DNA from: Batrachochytrium dendrobatidis JAM81 | Taxonomy: Eukaryota > Chytridiomycota > Chytridiomycetes > Rhizophydiales | NCBI RefSeq assembly: GCF_000203795.2 | Contig: NW_006281102.1 | Coordinates: forward strand, 972,567 to 1,036,566 | DNA: 64,000 nucleotides | Direction: 5' to 3' | Shown here: one piece after another, positions 48,450 through 59,834 of the stretch | Position numbering within the stretch: the first letter of the stretch is position 1 | Layout: each line of letters starts with the position of its first letter | Position numbers and translations under genes: made by a program | The notes under the pieces: generated by a model | Told to the model about the DNA's origin: nothing | Seen by the model: the letters and a program-made list of their open reading frames with translations, nothing else | Databases searched by the model: none

Positions 48450-51058
48450 TGGGCATTGATATTTCCTCCCAATAAATATATTTATTAATTTGTACAAATC
48501 TATAATAACTCGATCGAATTGAGCAGGTTGTTTTTGGATAAATATCAGTAGTGACTACACAATCATTTAACAATCTATCCAGTTTCAAGGATATTGTTAC
48601 AATTATGGGCAAGATATACAACAATCCAATCGTGTTCATTGTGTTCATTGTGCTATCGAGTATGAATATTGCACAAAACTATCCATCATTCAAACTACAG
48701 ACTATCCACTGTTGCACCTCGAGACTTTTGTCCATAATGACCCATTTTTGGTAGATTGCTGTTTTTGACAAGCTTGGACAAATCTAATAGTAATTATTGG
48801 CCAACAAAACTGGTATCATTTGGTGCCTTGTCTACACTGTTATAATTGACAGTTTTGGTGTTTCAAGTGGTGTATATTGAGAACATTGCATTATGGAACC
48901 ATTGCAATGTACGACACAAAGTTGGATGATGTGCGCAATGACGTACATCATATCAGCTATAAATGGATCAATGCATACTTTTGTAATAAACAACCAGCTT
49001 TATTACTACACCTGCCGAGTCTCTAGTTTCATAATAGTCTTTGATTTCCAACATGAATACCGCTACATTCAAAATGCACAACACGCTTGCTATGGAACAA
49101 AAACAGCACTATTGTCCACGTTGCTACAAGTATATTGGGATCATCATTGAATCACACACTGCTGGTAGCTGTAAATCGGACGACAAAAACACAAACAGTG
49201 ATGTTGAACATGATGAGTAAACCTAGTTGTATTGGTTGCTGTTGCACAAAAACAGCTGTTTTTAACAGTACATTTTGAATATCGTAATGTTGATCAATCA
49301 CAAATATATGGGTTTTGATGGGTCCGGTAGATCAATTCAGTGTATAGTAGTGATTAGTGCAATATAATCAATTCAAGCATGCCATGTCGTGTCGTGTCAT
49401 TGTATTGGTAATGAATGATGTTATTGAATGGATGAGATTGAATGCAAGATAAATAAGTAAACCATCATGCAATACACGCTGGATTGTAGCATATCTTACT
49501 CGAGACTGTTGATGGTCCACTTTGAGCTGCAACAACGTGTCGGGTCTGGTTCAAGAGTTTGTTGTTCAGCACCAGAATCTTGAGCAACTGCACCATGCTC
49601 AGATTGTGACAATCATTGAAATACACCATTGTAGAACGAACCGAATCAAACCACTGCATTACCAGTTGATCCGAGATGCATCATATGGTCAAGTTTTACC
49701 AGACTGAACAACATCCAAGTAGTGTTGCTTGAATCCAGTTTTGTAAAACTGATGTTTCCAAACCATATTTGCTGCAACCCAAGTGTTTTTGATGTTCAAT
49801 CTCAAGTCGAGTCTTGTGAATCGGACTGGATTGTCGTTGGTTTCCGGCATTCATGCTCTAAGTCGGCAAGGTTCTCACTCGCCAAGTTGTCAATTCATAA
49901 TGAACAATAGGTTCAGTCACTGTCAAGTTGAACACTAAACTTGCTATGTTGGCATCATGACCATTTGCTGCGTAACTTGTGATTAAAACATTCCATTCAC
50001 TGAAATTGAACTAGAATTGGACTAGAATTGGACTAGAATCAACTACATATACATCATCTAGATCACCTGGATTAAAATCTGTCAACAGACTGGATCCAGT
50101 ATTTGTAGTCACACTGAGTTAGTGTCGCATATACTGAACACTAACTACAGTGACAGACTATTACAGTAAACAACTAGAGTGTCGTTTTACTGGATCCAAG
50201 CAAGTTGTCATTCAACAGGTAGAGTCTTGTATTGTATTTATGTTATCGAGTACGATCAAAAGCATGCTACTAGTATATCAATAGCACCATACAACACGGT
50301 TCATTCAAATGATATTTGTTTGTTCATATAAACTATAAAACTGAATTTCAATTTGAATGGCTGTTGGAATTATCAGCTATAGATTTGTTACGTTTTGCGA
50401 CACCGATTCCACAAAAATGACAACTCTGGATCAAACTCGGGTGAAACAACGCAAGAGTTTCTACAAGACTGCACAGATGTGATGACTTTAAATTAAACAA
50501 TGAGTTATCATCAAGACTTGGCTATTACAGTGCTGACCAACTCTCACTTTGACTGACTGATCGAGGACCTCCTTTACAACCATACTGCCCATTTCTTGTT
50601 CAAAATACTGGAAATCATCATTTATTCATTACAATTACAGCAACTTGTAATCAACGTCGGATCAAATATCTCACAACTGGAGTCGCCATTGTCTGAATCG
50701 AGCTTTAAAATATCCCATTCTAAACAAAAAAGTATGAGAGCAACTCGATCAAATACTTGAAAAGAACAAAGTCAATCCCCACTGATTCAACACTTGTTTG
50801 TATGTTTGTTGGAATCAGGTCAAGCCTGTGCTGCAAACTAGTTACATCAATCGTCAAAAACAATCCCAGAAAACAAATTCAATATTTCACACTATTTGTC
50901 GTTTGCTACAACATGCTTTGGTTCAGTTACATCAGGCAATGTGTCTCGGACTTTATTCGATTGCTCCACTCATCATTTGTCTGTTTTTACCCGAAACGTT
51001 CAAATACAAGTGGAAAAAGATTGGATGGTGATTTCTTAAAGGTTCATGGTCACTTTGA
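48450..51058. other. unit 1, 2.6-kb non-coding stretch after the Crinkler-type gene
   Basis: Contains the poly(A) signal at 48471-48476 and otherwise no recognised gene. ORFs such as 49465-49659 (-) and 48893-49150 (+) are conserved only because the whole unit is. Confidence 0.5.
48471..48476 (+). terminator. poly(A) signal of Crinkler-type copy 1
   Basis: AATAAA 22 bp downstream of the TAA stop. Confidence 0.5.
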
Positions 51059-51343
51059 ATGTTTTACGTCGCGGAAAGAGTTTATATTACTGAGGCAAGC
51101 AAGGATGACATGAGACTGGAAATGGCACAGTATTTGATTGGATGTAAAGTTGCAGCAGAGATTAGTCATTTGAACTCGGTGTATGGAATTGTTACAAACT
51201 ATACGCAGTCGAATTTCTTGCATAGTCTTGATGAAAAGATTGGATTGGACGAGTGCGTTGTGGATATGGATACGACTGGACCTAGTACAGATTATCTTGT
51301 CGATATCACTGCCAAAATCTATACAATATTATCTGATGAATGA
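51059..51343 (+). pseudogene. truncated nuclease-like (Crinkler C-terminal type) fragment, unit 1
   Basis: A 94-codon frame whose translation YITEASKDDMRLEMAQYLIG, followed by VYGIVTN, resembles the REase-fold C-terminal segment found in fungal Crinkler and related proteins (usual form EAKKDD...AQ...YGIVT). Here Glu-x-x-Lys replaces the more usual spacing. An in-frame TGA directly precedes the ATG, and possible upstream protein-like sequence (RLDGDFLKVHGHFECF) lies in another frame. It therefore looks like the 3' remnant of a broken gene. Unit 2 has an almost identical copy. Confidence 0.5.
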
Positions 51344-51495
51344 CATGGAGTTGATAAATATATTGGGCTACAGGCGAACAAGTATCAAGGTTTTGACTAA
51401 ACTGATATTGAAGGATGCTCTTGTTTTAATTTTGCCATTTCTATCTGAACGTTGCAACAATGGGAAATGTGTAATATTACAACTGTAATGTCTGG

Positions 51496-53241
51496 ACAAC
51501 TGACTGTCTGAATAACAGTAACTATTTCCAGTGATGCTGATTTGCAAACACTCGAATTATTCAACAACACTCCATCAATGCATTTGCAAGAGTCATTCGA
51601 CGTATCCGTTGTTTGAAAGTTGATTCTCATACATTCAGAAGTGTGAGTTATAAAGCTTATTACCACACAGACACGATCAATGTATTACTTTTTGTTGGAT
51701 AGGCTGTATCATCTGGCATCAATTCAGACACACTTGTCAGTCCTGTTCCGTATACAATGAGTCACATATGGACACATATGGACACCAATGCAACAATCAA
51801 TAATCAATTGTCATTTACAAGTCCGAATTGCCAACCAACAATCGTACTAATGGACCAACGGACCAATGCCAAAACACCTGCACATCAGACAGTTTATTGG
51901 ACATGACTTGATTGTTCTTGAAAACTATTTGAAAACTGATTGATGACTCGAGTAATCCAATCACACATTGCTGGCAATTAAATGTAACTATACAATGTGT
52001 CATGTATACATTGGATACCATCAGTTTATCAGTGACTATCTGGTATTTGTTTATGCATGATTACTTGGACTACTATTTGCAATCAATGCAATCACTGGTG
52101 TCAATGACTGATAACAATGAAACCAAACGATTGCCCACATCAGATTATACACGTTCATTCTGGAATGCAACTTTGCATCGATATCGTAAATATCAACCAT
52201 AACCCGAACCAAACGAGTCAAGCGAGTGTCGCAAGCTTGCATTCATTTGAAAATACTCAACATCAGGCTAAAGTTGCATGTGAAATGGTCATTTGTACAA
52301 GGTTAAACAACATCGACATTTACAATCAATGTGATGTTGGAACAGAGCTGCTATTTCCGAATTTAAAAGTCCAAATTGTACACATTGTTATCAAGTCTAA
52401 TCCACACCCTTCATGTCATACCATGTCATGCTTGATAGTTTTATACACTGCTGCAAGAGTTGTATTGTGTGTATTTCGAGTATTTCCATCACTCCATCAC
52501 ACTGTATTGGCTCAAACAACTCGAACAGATTGTCATAATCTGACATGATTCCAAAATAATTGCAATCGGTTATATTTGACATGATCGGATCATTGTAAAC
52601 CATTGATTTCAGTAATTCAAGATTAAACAAGCCAATGTTACTTTTTCCAAATTTGAATCAGCATGTTGTTGTAATATCGTCAATATTGTGAGCAACTCTG
52701 AGCAGACACTTGGACATTCAGTATCAAGTGATATTGGATACTTTCAAATATGTATCCAGTGATAAATAAGCGGTGATGTGTTTGAAATCAATTTACCATT
52801 ACAAACCATTGTGTATTTGACAATACACTTGATGGTATCAATGACCACTAATGGATTCAACTTGCATTCCGAATGAGCCATCATGTGGTAACCCAATTGT
52901 TTAGTATTGGTTGTTATTTGATAATGTCACATTTTGTGTCCTGCCATGAGATTGATTTCATCTGAACATTTGACAACCGTGCAAGAAACATTGATTGAAC
53001 TCGTACAGTTTCATATGCAAGTGCATCAGTAGTGTATCGACCAACGAGACCAATTTTGTTGGTTGATACTCGTTGATACTCACTGGTAACTTGATGAAAA
53101 TGTGTCAAACCATGACTTTCATGACAACACTGTACAAACTGTACGAGTTTAAAAGATTATTGGTGAATATTGTCCAATTTGATTGATGACTGCAATTATT
53201 TTGGTTGGTTCGAGTTTCATTCTTTTGTCAAAAAACATCAA
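51496..53241. other. unit 2, non-coding stretch before the HNH remnant
   Basis: Equivalent of 40108-41880, with a shorter minisatellite. No gene recognised. Confidence 0.5.
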
Positions 53242-54264
53242 ATGAATATTGAAACAACAAAGACAGCAACAACACAACTGTTGAATGAATATTACCAAAT
53301 CAGCACTCAAGCCATACCAACACAGAGAGTCAAGTCTGAATGGCAGGATGACAACAAACGAGGTTTGTTTTTGGGAATCATCCAAGAGGGAGAAACCTCA
53401 CACATCACTCGACTGCACAACCTGCTGACTGCCAACCAATTTGCAGAGCAGCAGGAATTCTCAACCAAGATCCAGTTGTCAGACCCAGAACATCATTGTA
53501 CATTCATTGATGACATGTTTGGGTATTACATACTGCCATTCCACAAAGACTACAACGATTCATCCAGCTGTCACACTCCAGTTTCATCAAACCCAACATC
53601 AAGAACCAACTCTGCTGATGATCTGGACTATGTTGCAAAAGTGAGTGAGCTACAGCACAAGGACTTGAACAAGGTGGTTGAGAAGAGAGACAGTGTCTGC
53701 TTGTTTTGCTGGGATAAGCTGTCCTTGCAAGGAGCACACATCATATCCCAAAAGAACATTGGAATGGCATACAACGAACCATCCATCCTGCTACGATCTG
53801 GTTTGACGCAGAAACATCAAATACAGAACGGACTGTTGTTGTGTATCAAGTGCCATGACCAATTTGGTAAACTAAAGCAATATGTGGATGTAGTGGATGA
53901 CAAACTGGTGATCAATGATCTGACAAGTGACAAGCACAAGAAGTGGATTGAGACAATTGAAGATTTGAAAGTTATCCGCAGAACAAGGCAAAAGAGATGA
54001 ACTGACAATCGACAAACAGTCGAATCCAACAGTGAAATGACATTATATTTCATTCACAACAATCTCACTCGACTACCAAACAGGAACGCACTAGAGTTCC
54101 ACAAGACAGCATGTCTCATTTGGTGTATGGCTGGTGGTGTAGAATCTGATGATGAATATTGTCCATATGATGATAATGGCTGTACTCCTGTCGATTACCA
54201 GAGTAAGAATATCGAGAAATGGATGGACTCGAGTGCTATTTTGATCATTGAAAATGTTCAATAA
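53242..54264 (+). pseudogene. HNH_2-type nuclease-domain gene, broken copy
   Basis: Collinear with the intact unit 1 gene and carrying the complete HNH_2 region (C-x2-C, AHI, N, C-x2-C-H). A Trp codon has become TGA at 53998-54000, which would give a 252-residue product ending in TRQKR. Beyond it the same frame continues to 54264, where a one-base insertion relative to unit 1 brings in an early TAA. The nuclease core lies before the first stop, so a truncated but folded product remains possible. Called a pseudogene because two independent lesions remove the C-terminal third. Confidence 0.75.
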
Positions 54265-57200
54265 AATTGTGTATTCATTACAAGAGACTGGTTTCTGTTA
54301 CAGCAATAGTTGTGTCGAGTCAATGTCATGGTGTAATGGCTTCAAAAAACACCATTTTGATGATCGATACTGCATCAATATGATTGTTTTACAACCGATA
54401 TATTGAAACTTGTTGATATTGGAACCAGTATTGATATTGGTAGTGAATGATGTATAATCAAAAAGAAATCCACATCGGAACGTTCCTTGCTCTCGTTTGT
54501 GATTGTTTTCCGTGGATTGTTCTGGTATTTTATGTAGCTCACTTTCTGCCTTGCACGCATGTAAACAGCAACCACGAATCGTTGAAACACAGATTGCACA
54601 AGTCAATACATTCTGATGACATCTGGAATATAACAAGACACAAGTGGTGACCAAAGTTTAATTCACAATCCATGAATGAACACGATCGCGTTGCCGACTG
54701 GATCAAATAACAACGCAGGTGTTTGGAACATGTCTTGAATACATGAATCGACCAGATTGACAACATACTTGTGTAGTCGATAATCAATGGAATTGACCAA
54801 ACGGAATGCCTGCAACTGCCAAAAACCCAAACAAAATGCCAAAGCATTTATATTAAAATGTTACACTACGACATCATGTCTCAAAGTGCTGAATGAGTCG
54901 TTGTCATGCAACTTTACTGTTGATATTGTTTATGGATTTGAAGATGTGCAATACAATCCGTAGTGTGTTGCTCAACGACACTGATCAAATGGTATTGAAT
55001 ACAGTGTGTCAAACAAGATGATCGCTTTGATTAGTGTGTCAGAATGTTTTGATAAATAACAATTATATCATGATTGCTATATTGGTTCATGTAGTGTATT
55101 GTATAGTCAACCATGCACATGCACATGCATGTCATTGTCAATTGATGGTCGTTTGTGAACAACTTGTGGACAACTTGCAAATATTACAATCATGGTGATT
55201 GCTTGAATGTCGATACCAAGCCATGCGTTTGATGGTCATTTACTGATCAGTTTACTGTTCAACGATGCAAATGGTCGTTGTCTACCAATCAGTCGAGTCG
55301 TAGACATGAACTGCACATTGTGTGTATCGCTTTGTTCATGACCAAACTGTAACAATGTGTATTTTGCATTGAGTTTGAACTGCAATCTGCGACTTGTACG
55401 CATTATGATGTATTGTTTCAATAGCCATTGTTGCATTCATCAACATCAACGTGCAGTGTCGATATGATGTTTGGTGTTGATGTTGTGTTGATATTCCAAC
55501 AACACTGAATATCGCAAATCAGGTCAGTATTGACTCGTGTGATAATAATCCATGGACAGTCGGTTGTACCAAACTGTTGTACAAACATATTGACATTCGA
55601 TCGATCGGAACGACAATCAATCATTCCAATGTGTTGTTTGATATACAAACTATATTACACATGGTGACTGATGTTGTAACACATGTCGTAACACAACATT
55701 GAATCAATCAAACTGCAATTACACACTCCATCATATGTCGCATGTGTTGGCATGTCAAGTGTGGTGATATCAGGTCAAAACAGTCGATTGGCATAATAAT
55801 CCATCAACATTCGAGTCGTTTGATCAACCAAACAGTTGTATCATGCGGTAATATCAATAGACTGCGATTGTAGCATGTCATTCATCAGATATTGTTGAAA
55901 CCATTACAAAACCTGTTTGGACCAAATCAAACTGTGACGAATACCGCATACTCGGATCATCATCAACTAAACCAGGAATACACACTTGACAATATTGGCG
56001 ATTGATGATTGAACCTGATTCATGGTTAATTCGTCGAGTGTTTGCAATGTGTTAATATAACCAGTCATATACCATTTGGTGTTGTTAACTTGTGGTTTGG
56101 TGATGGTTTGATTGCAAGTGATTCTTGGACACAACACATTGCAAACCAAGCAACTTGACTACTTGAACGACTCAAATGACTTAGTAGTAACCGGAATTCA
56201 ATACAATTGTTGAATAGCCCGTGTAATATCAGATCTAGTCAAGTCAACAGACAAGCCAACAAACACGACAGCCGATACAACTATATACAACAAAAATGCG
56301 TTGGATTCATTTGTGATTGTATACTCATCAATCTTGAATGACAGTATTTGTGCAGTTTTGGATATAGGTTGTATGGATATTGCAACAAACATGTAGTATT
56401 ATAGTATGACTGACATACTACTATTGGATCAAACAACATAACAGTCCAATATGATGCTATATATATATGTGCATAAAATGGTCACCAAACCTGATCGGTT
56501 GTGTATCAATCATAAACAACTACCAATTAGCAACAAGTGTCATTCGTATACATTGACAGAATTACTACAGACAACACCAACAATTACAAGATCATGTGCA
56601 ATATATCAAGAATTGTGATATGGTTTCAATAAACCAACAACAACTGAACAAATGACATTGCAATGATTATTCACAAAACAAGGCAATCAAACGACAACGA
56701 CAATGTTAGTGACGATTATGTTGGACAATATTCATGATTCAAATATTGACAGTCAAACATTGGTTAACCAACAGTTGTACGATTATACAACTGACCCGTG
56801 TATTGACAAGTGATCAACATCGATCCGGTCGTAGTTGAAACGGTGTATCACAGGACTTGAAAGTTGATAGTATTGTTGTGGTGTAATATTAGCAACTACA
56901 CACAACTTGACATGAATGACAATGTTGATGTCAAGACTGACAATGTATTACAATGTATTGGTCAACAGTGACTGCAATCAATTACAATATTGCAGTCGAT
57001 CCAATCCAATTGTTGATTGGAACAATCCACATTCACTTGTCAGATTCAGAATGTAAATGAATGTTTTGTAACACATTTACCAATCCAACAATTGACTGAT
57101 TAACAATAATTGAATATTAAAATGTTGAATAAAAGACTCGAGTCATTATATGAATGACGTAGTCAATTGCTGAGTTGAATTGACACTTTATTAAACAATA

Positions 57201-57524
57201 CAAATAAACACATGACAAATGTTTAAACACTATTCAAAATGTGTGAATTTGAATACATGACAAATTAATACAATTTGACAGTTTTAATTTCACAAAAATG
57301 CTTAATTTAACAGTTTTAATTTCACACAAAATTGCTCAATTTAAACAATATTCAGTGTGTGAATTTGTTTCACATTATTCACATGACATTAAATTTTGGA
57401 TTTAAAGTCCAATTTTTCCTTTCTTTTCTTCATTACATTTCATTTCATTTCATTCCACTCTATTCTATTACATTTCCTTTTGCTCTTTCTTCTACTCTAT
57501 TCCTTTCTATTTAAACAAACTCTA
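54265..57524. other. unit 2, 3.3-kb non-coding stretch
   Basis: Equivalent of 43045-46145. TG/CA-rich, no gene recognised. The direct-repeat pair and pyrimidine tract precede the Crinkler-type gene as in unit 1. Confidence 0.5.
57409..57511 (+). promoter_or_regulatory. pyrimidine-rich tract before the Crinkler-type gene (unit 2)
   Basis: Same tract as in unit 1, without visible change, ending 13 bp before the ATG. Confidence 0.5.
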
Positions 57525-59834
57525 ATGGAAAACATACCATTCTACATTCAATACCTCCACAACCAACCTGTAAAGGTTGAAACTCACTTCAATGGAGAAC
57601 TAGAAAGAAGAAGGCCACTGACTGACGTTGGTGGCCTGGTTGCAGCTTACAAGACTGCCACCACTCCCCTCCTTGACGGGATTTCCTTAGCACACCTCAC
57701 CATTCATTATGTGGTGAATGGGGTGGAGACCAACTACAACTCCTGGGACCCCATTGCTGCTCTCGGAACAAATGGGACTGTTGGGTCCAGTCCACTCATC
57801 ATTAAATCACGCAGTGGTACCGGGCAAGGCGTCGCTAGTTCAGTGCCAGGAGCGTCAATGAATGCGAATATCAGACTGGTTTCAGGAACATTTAAAGAAA
57901 CTACAAATGTCGAAAACACTATGTCACTTTCAAATTATTGCCACATTGCCGATTCTTTAAAAAACGACAACTGTGTCGTGGAAATCGTAAAAATTATCCT
58001 TTCGATCACAGCTGGAGAATTTTCGGAATCGAACTTCGAAAATTTACCGTTCACGTTTCTCGAGGGCTCGTCTGGCTCAGGAAAGAGTCAGATGGGCTTT
58101 AATATCAAAGCCAATATTGGTGATCGGAGGAGAGTGCACTATTTCCTGTTCGATCCTCCCGGTCCAACATCACAGGATATTTACCGCAACTTTGAAAACA
58201 CTTCAAAGTTGTTCAGCAAGTGTTATGCGGCGGATGAGCAAATGTATAGCCCTGAAGCTTCGTCTCCAAGTTGTAGTTCGCTATTTCAAAAAAGTCTATA
58301 CGTGTATGGATTTATTTTTAAATTGCTATCTGACGAAACTCGATCATCCACAGTCAATATTGGTAAAAAAACTGGCAAAGATGTTCAAAAACTGATGGCT
58401 CGTAAAAAAATTCATCAACGCAGACCAGTGTTTATTCTGGACGAGTGTATTGCTATTTCAGACCAGTCCTTAAAAAAAGTGCGATTTGTGCGAAATTGCT
58501 TCCGCTCATTGGGTCTGGGACTCGTTATGATGGGAACAGATTCCAGAGCAGCCAAACTGCAGCTCAACATTGGAAGCAGCAGTCGAAGTGCGACTCCAAG
58601 ACCGTGGTGTCATGTGTTTGGGGAATTTCCAGCAGTAAAACTAGAACTAACAGGATTGCCATCTAGACTACCAAGATATCTCAAATCTATCATACTCAAC
58701 TCAAGGCCACTTTTTGCGCAGTTTGTCGCAGAAGAAATCGCAAACAAGGTTTCAGATTTTGACGAATTGATGAAAGCAGCGTTTATTAAACTGAAATCAG
58801 TCAAAATGATATTTGGAAATCTTTACGGACAACTTGGACAGGTTCGGCTGCTTCATAACGCTCACTGTCAACTGACCGATTTGGAAAGCCAATTGACCAA
58901 TCTGGAAAACCAATCGACTCCATTGATTCACTCACACTTTGCCCAGCTAAATGGAGAAAAAAACTTTATATTGATGAACAATGGACGTATTCAAGACCAT
59001 TCTGCTTCTTGGAGACCGTCTTCGGTGTTTCCAGAGCTAAAGAATGACATTTTGCTTTACCTACTGTTGATGGGTGGAAAGGGATTTTCCGCCTGTTATA
59101 CAGGGGATAACAAGCAGGTGCCATATGCATATTTTTTGATGGAAGCCAAGAGTAATCCGGATTATCGCAGCCATATTCTATACTTTTCGAATGCTGTACA
59201 GGATAGCAATGATGGAATGTTTCTCGAGTCTTTGCTATGTTCGACAGTCTGTTTGGCTTCACATTCTAATGGCGTCAAGGGAATTGATCTAAAACCGTTT
59301 CTGTTGAATTTGGTATACCAGCTTCAGATTGATAAACCTGATTCCGAAGACGTCTCTATACTCGATCTGAACAGGCTCGATGGCATAAAATTTACTGTAC
59401 CTTTTCTTTCACCGCCAAACCAAAAGTGGCCCGATTTTGTTCAAATACCTGGTTCAAACTTTAATTGGTTATCAAGAGCTCGAAACTCGGAAGGTATTGA
59501 TTTGAAGACTTCCTGTGGACTTTTTGGAGAATCCAAAGATCACAAAGGTGTAATCAGCCTTGAAACAATGGTGAATATCATTGGTAGGATTCCTGAAGCA
59601 GCAGAGGTGGAACTAGTTTTTACACGAAAACTTCAAGATTCGTACTTTAATCCTCCAGCTCCATCGTTTGAAGTTCAATTCCAAAGAAGCCATGTTCTGA
59701 AAAAGGCTTACTACAAGATTGACGCTTCAAAGCCCAACACTTTGCTTGAACCAATCGAGGGTCTTCCGTGCGACCAGCCTGATATGGATGGAGTTGTTAT
59801 TTTCTTTGAGATCAATGACAAGCTTATTATTTAA
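57525..59834 (+). CDS. Crinkler-type effector with P-loop NTPase and REase-like domain, copy 2
   Basis: 769 residues, single exon, intact. Same layout as copy 1: header domain about 1-95, Walker A GSSGSGKS at 181-188, Walker B FILDEC at 303-308, and C-terminal Asp659 with Glu669/Lys671 in GLFGESKDHK. It differs from copy 1 in short dense patches: the header segment following GGLVAA (20 versus 22 residues, almost all different), the segment after KETTN (4 residues longer), a patch after the P-loop (HYFLFDPPGPTSQ), one after Walker B, one at KLQLNIGSSSRSATPR, and one at NNGRIQDHS. Between patches the proteins are almost identical. Both copies keep all motifs, which suggests both are functional and diversifying. 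Confidence 0.85.
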   Translation: MENIPFYIQYLHNQPVKVETHFNGELERRRPLTDVGGLVAAYKTATTPLLDGISLAHLTIHYVVNGVETNYNSWDPIAALGTNGTVGSSPLIIKSRSGTGQGVASSVPGASMNANIRLVSGTFKETTNVENTMSLSNYCHIADSLKNDNCVVEIVKIILSITAGEFSESNFENLPFTFLEGSSGSGKSQMGFNIKANIGDRRRVHYFLFDPPGPTSQDIYRNFENTSKLFSKCYAADEQMYSPEASSPSCSSLFQKSLYVYGFIFKLLSDETRSSTVNIGKKTGKDVQKLMARKKIHQRRPVFILDECIAISDQSLKKVRFVRNCFRSLGLGLVMMGTDSRAAKLQLNIGSSSRSATPRPWCHVFGEFPAVKLELTGLPSRLPRYLKSIILNSRPLFAQFVAEEIANKVSDFDELMKAAFIKLKSVKMIFGNLYGQLGQVRLLHNAHCQLTDLESQLTNLENQSTPLIHSHFAQLNGEKNFILMNNGRIQDHSASWRPSSVFPELKNDILLYLLLMGGKGFSACYTGDNKQVPYAYFLMEAKSNPDYRSHILYFSNAVQDSNDGMFLESLLCSTVCLASHSNGVKGIDLKPFLLNLVYQLQIDKPDSEDVSILDLNRLDGIKFTVPFLSPPNQKWPDFVQIPGSNFNWLSRARNSEGIDLKTSCGLFGESKDHKGVISLETMVNIIGRIPEAAEVELVFTRKLQDSYFNPPAPSFEVQFQRSHVLKKAYYKIDASKPNTLLEPIEGLPCDQPDMDGVVIFFEINDKLII

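Larger units (their letters stand above)
40108..51495. repeat. 11.39-kb tandem segmental unit 1
   Basis: The marker ACAACTGACTGTCTG occurs at 40108, 51496 and 62885, giving periods of 11,388 and 11,389 bp. Unit 1 holds an intact HNH_2 ORF, a Crinkler-type gene and a truncated nuclease-like ORF. Corresponding stretches in unit 2 match with only scattered substitutions and small indels. The left border lies about 190 bp after the S41 stop codon, where similarity to the ends of the other units is lost. Confidence 0.93.
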
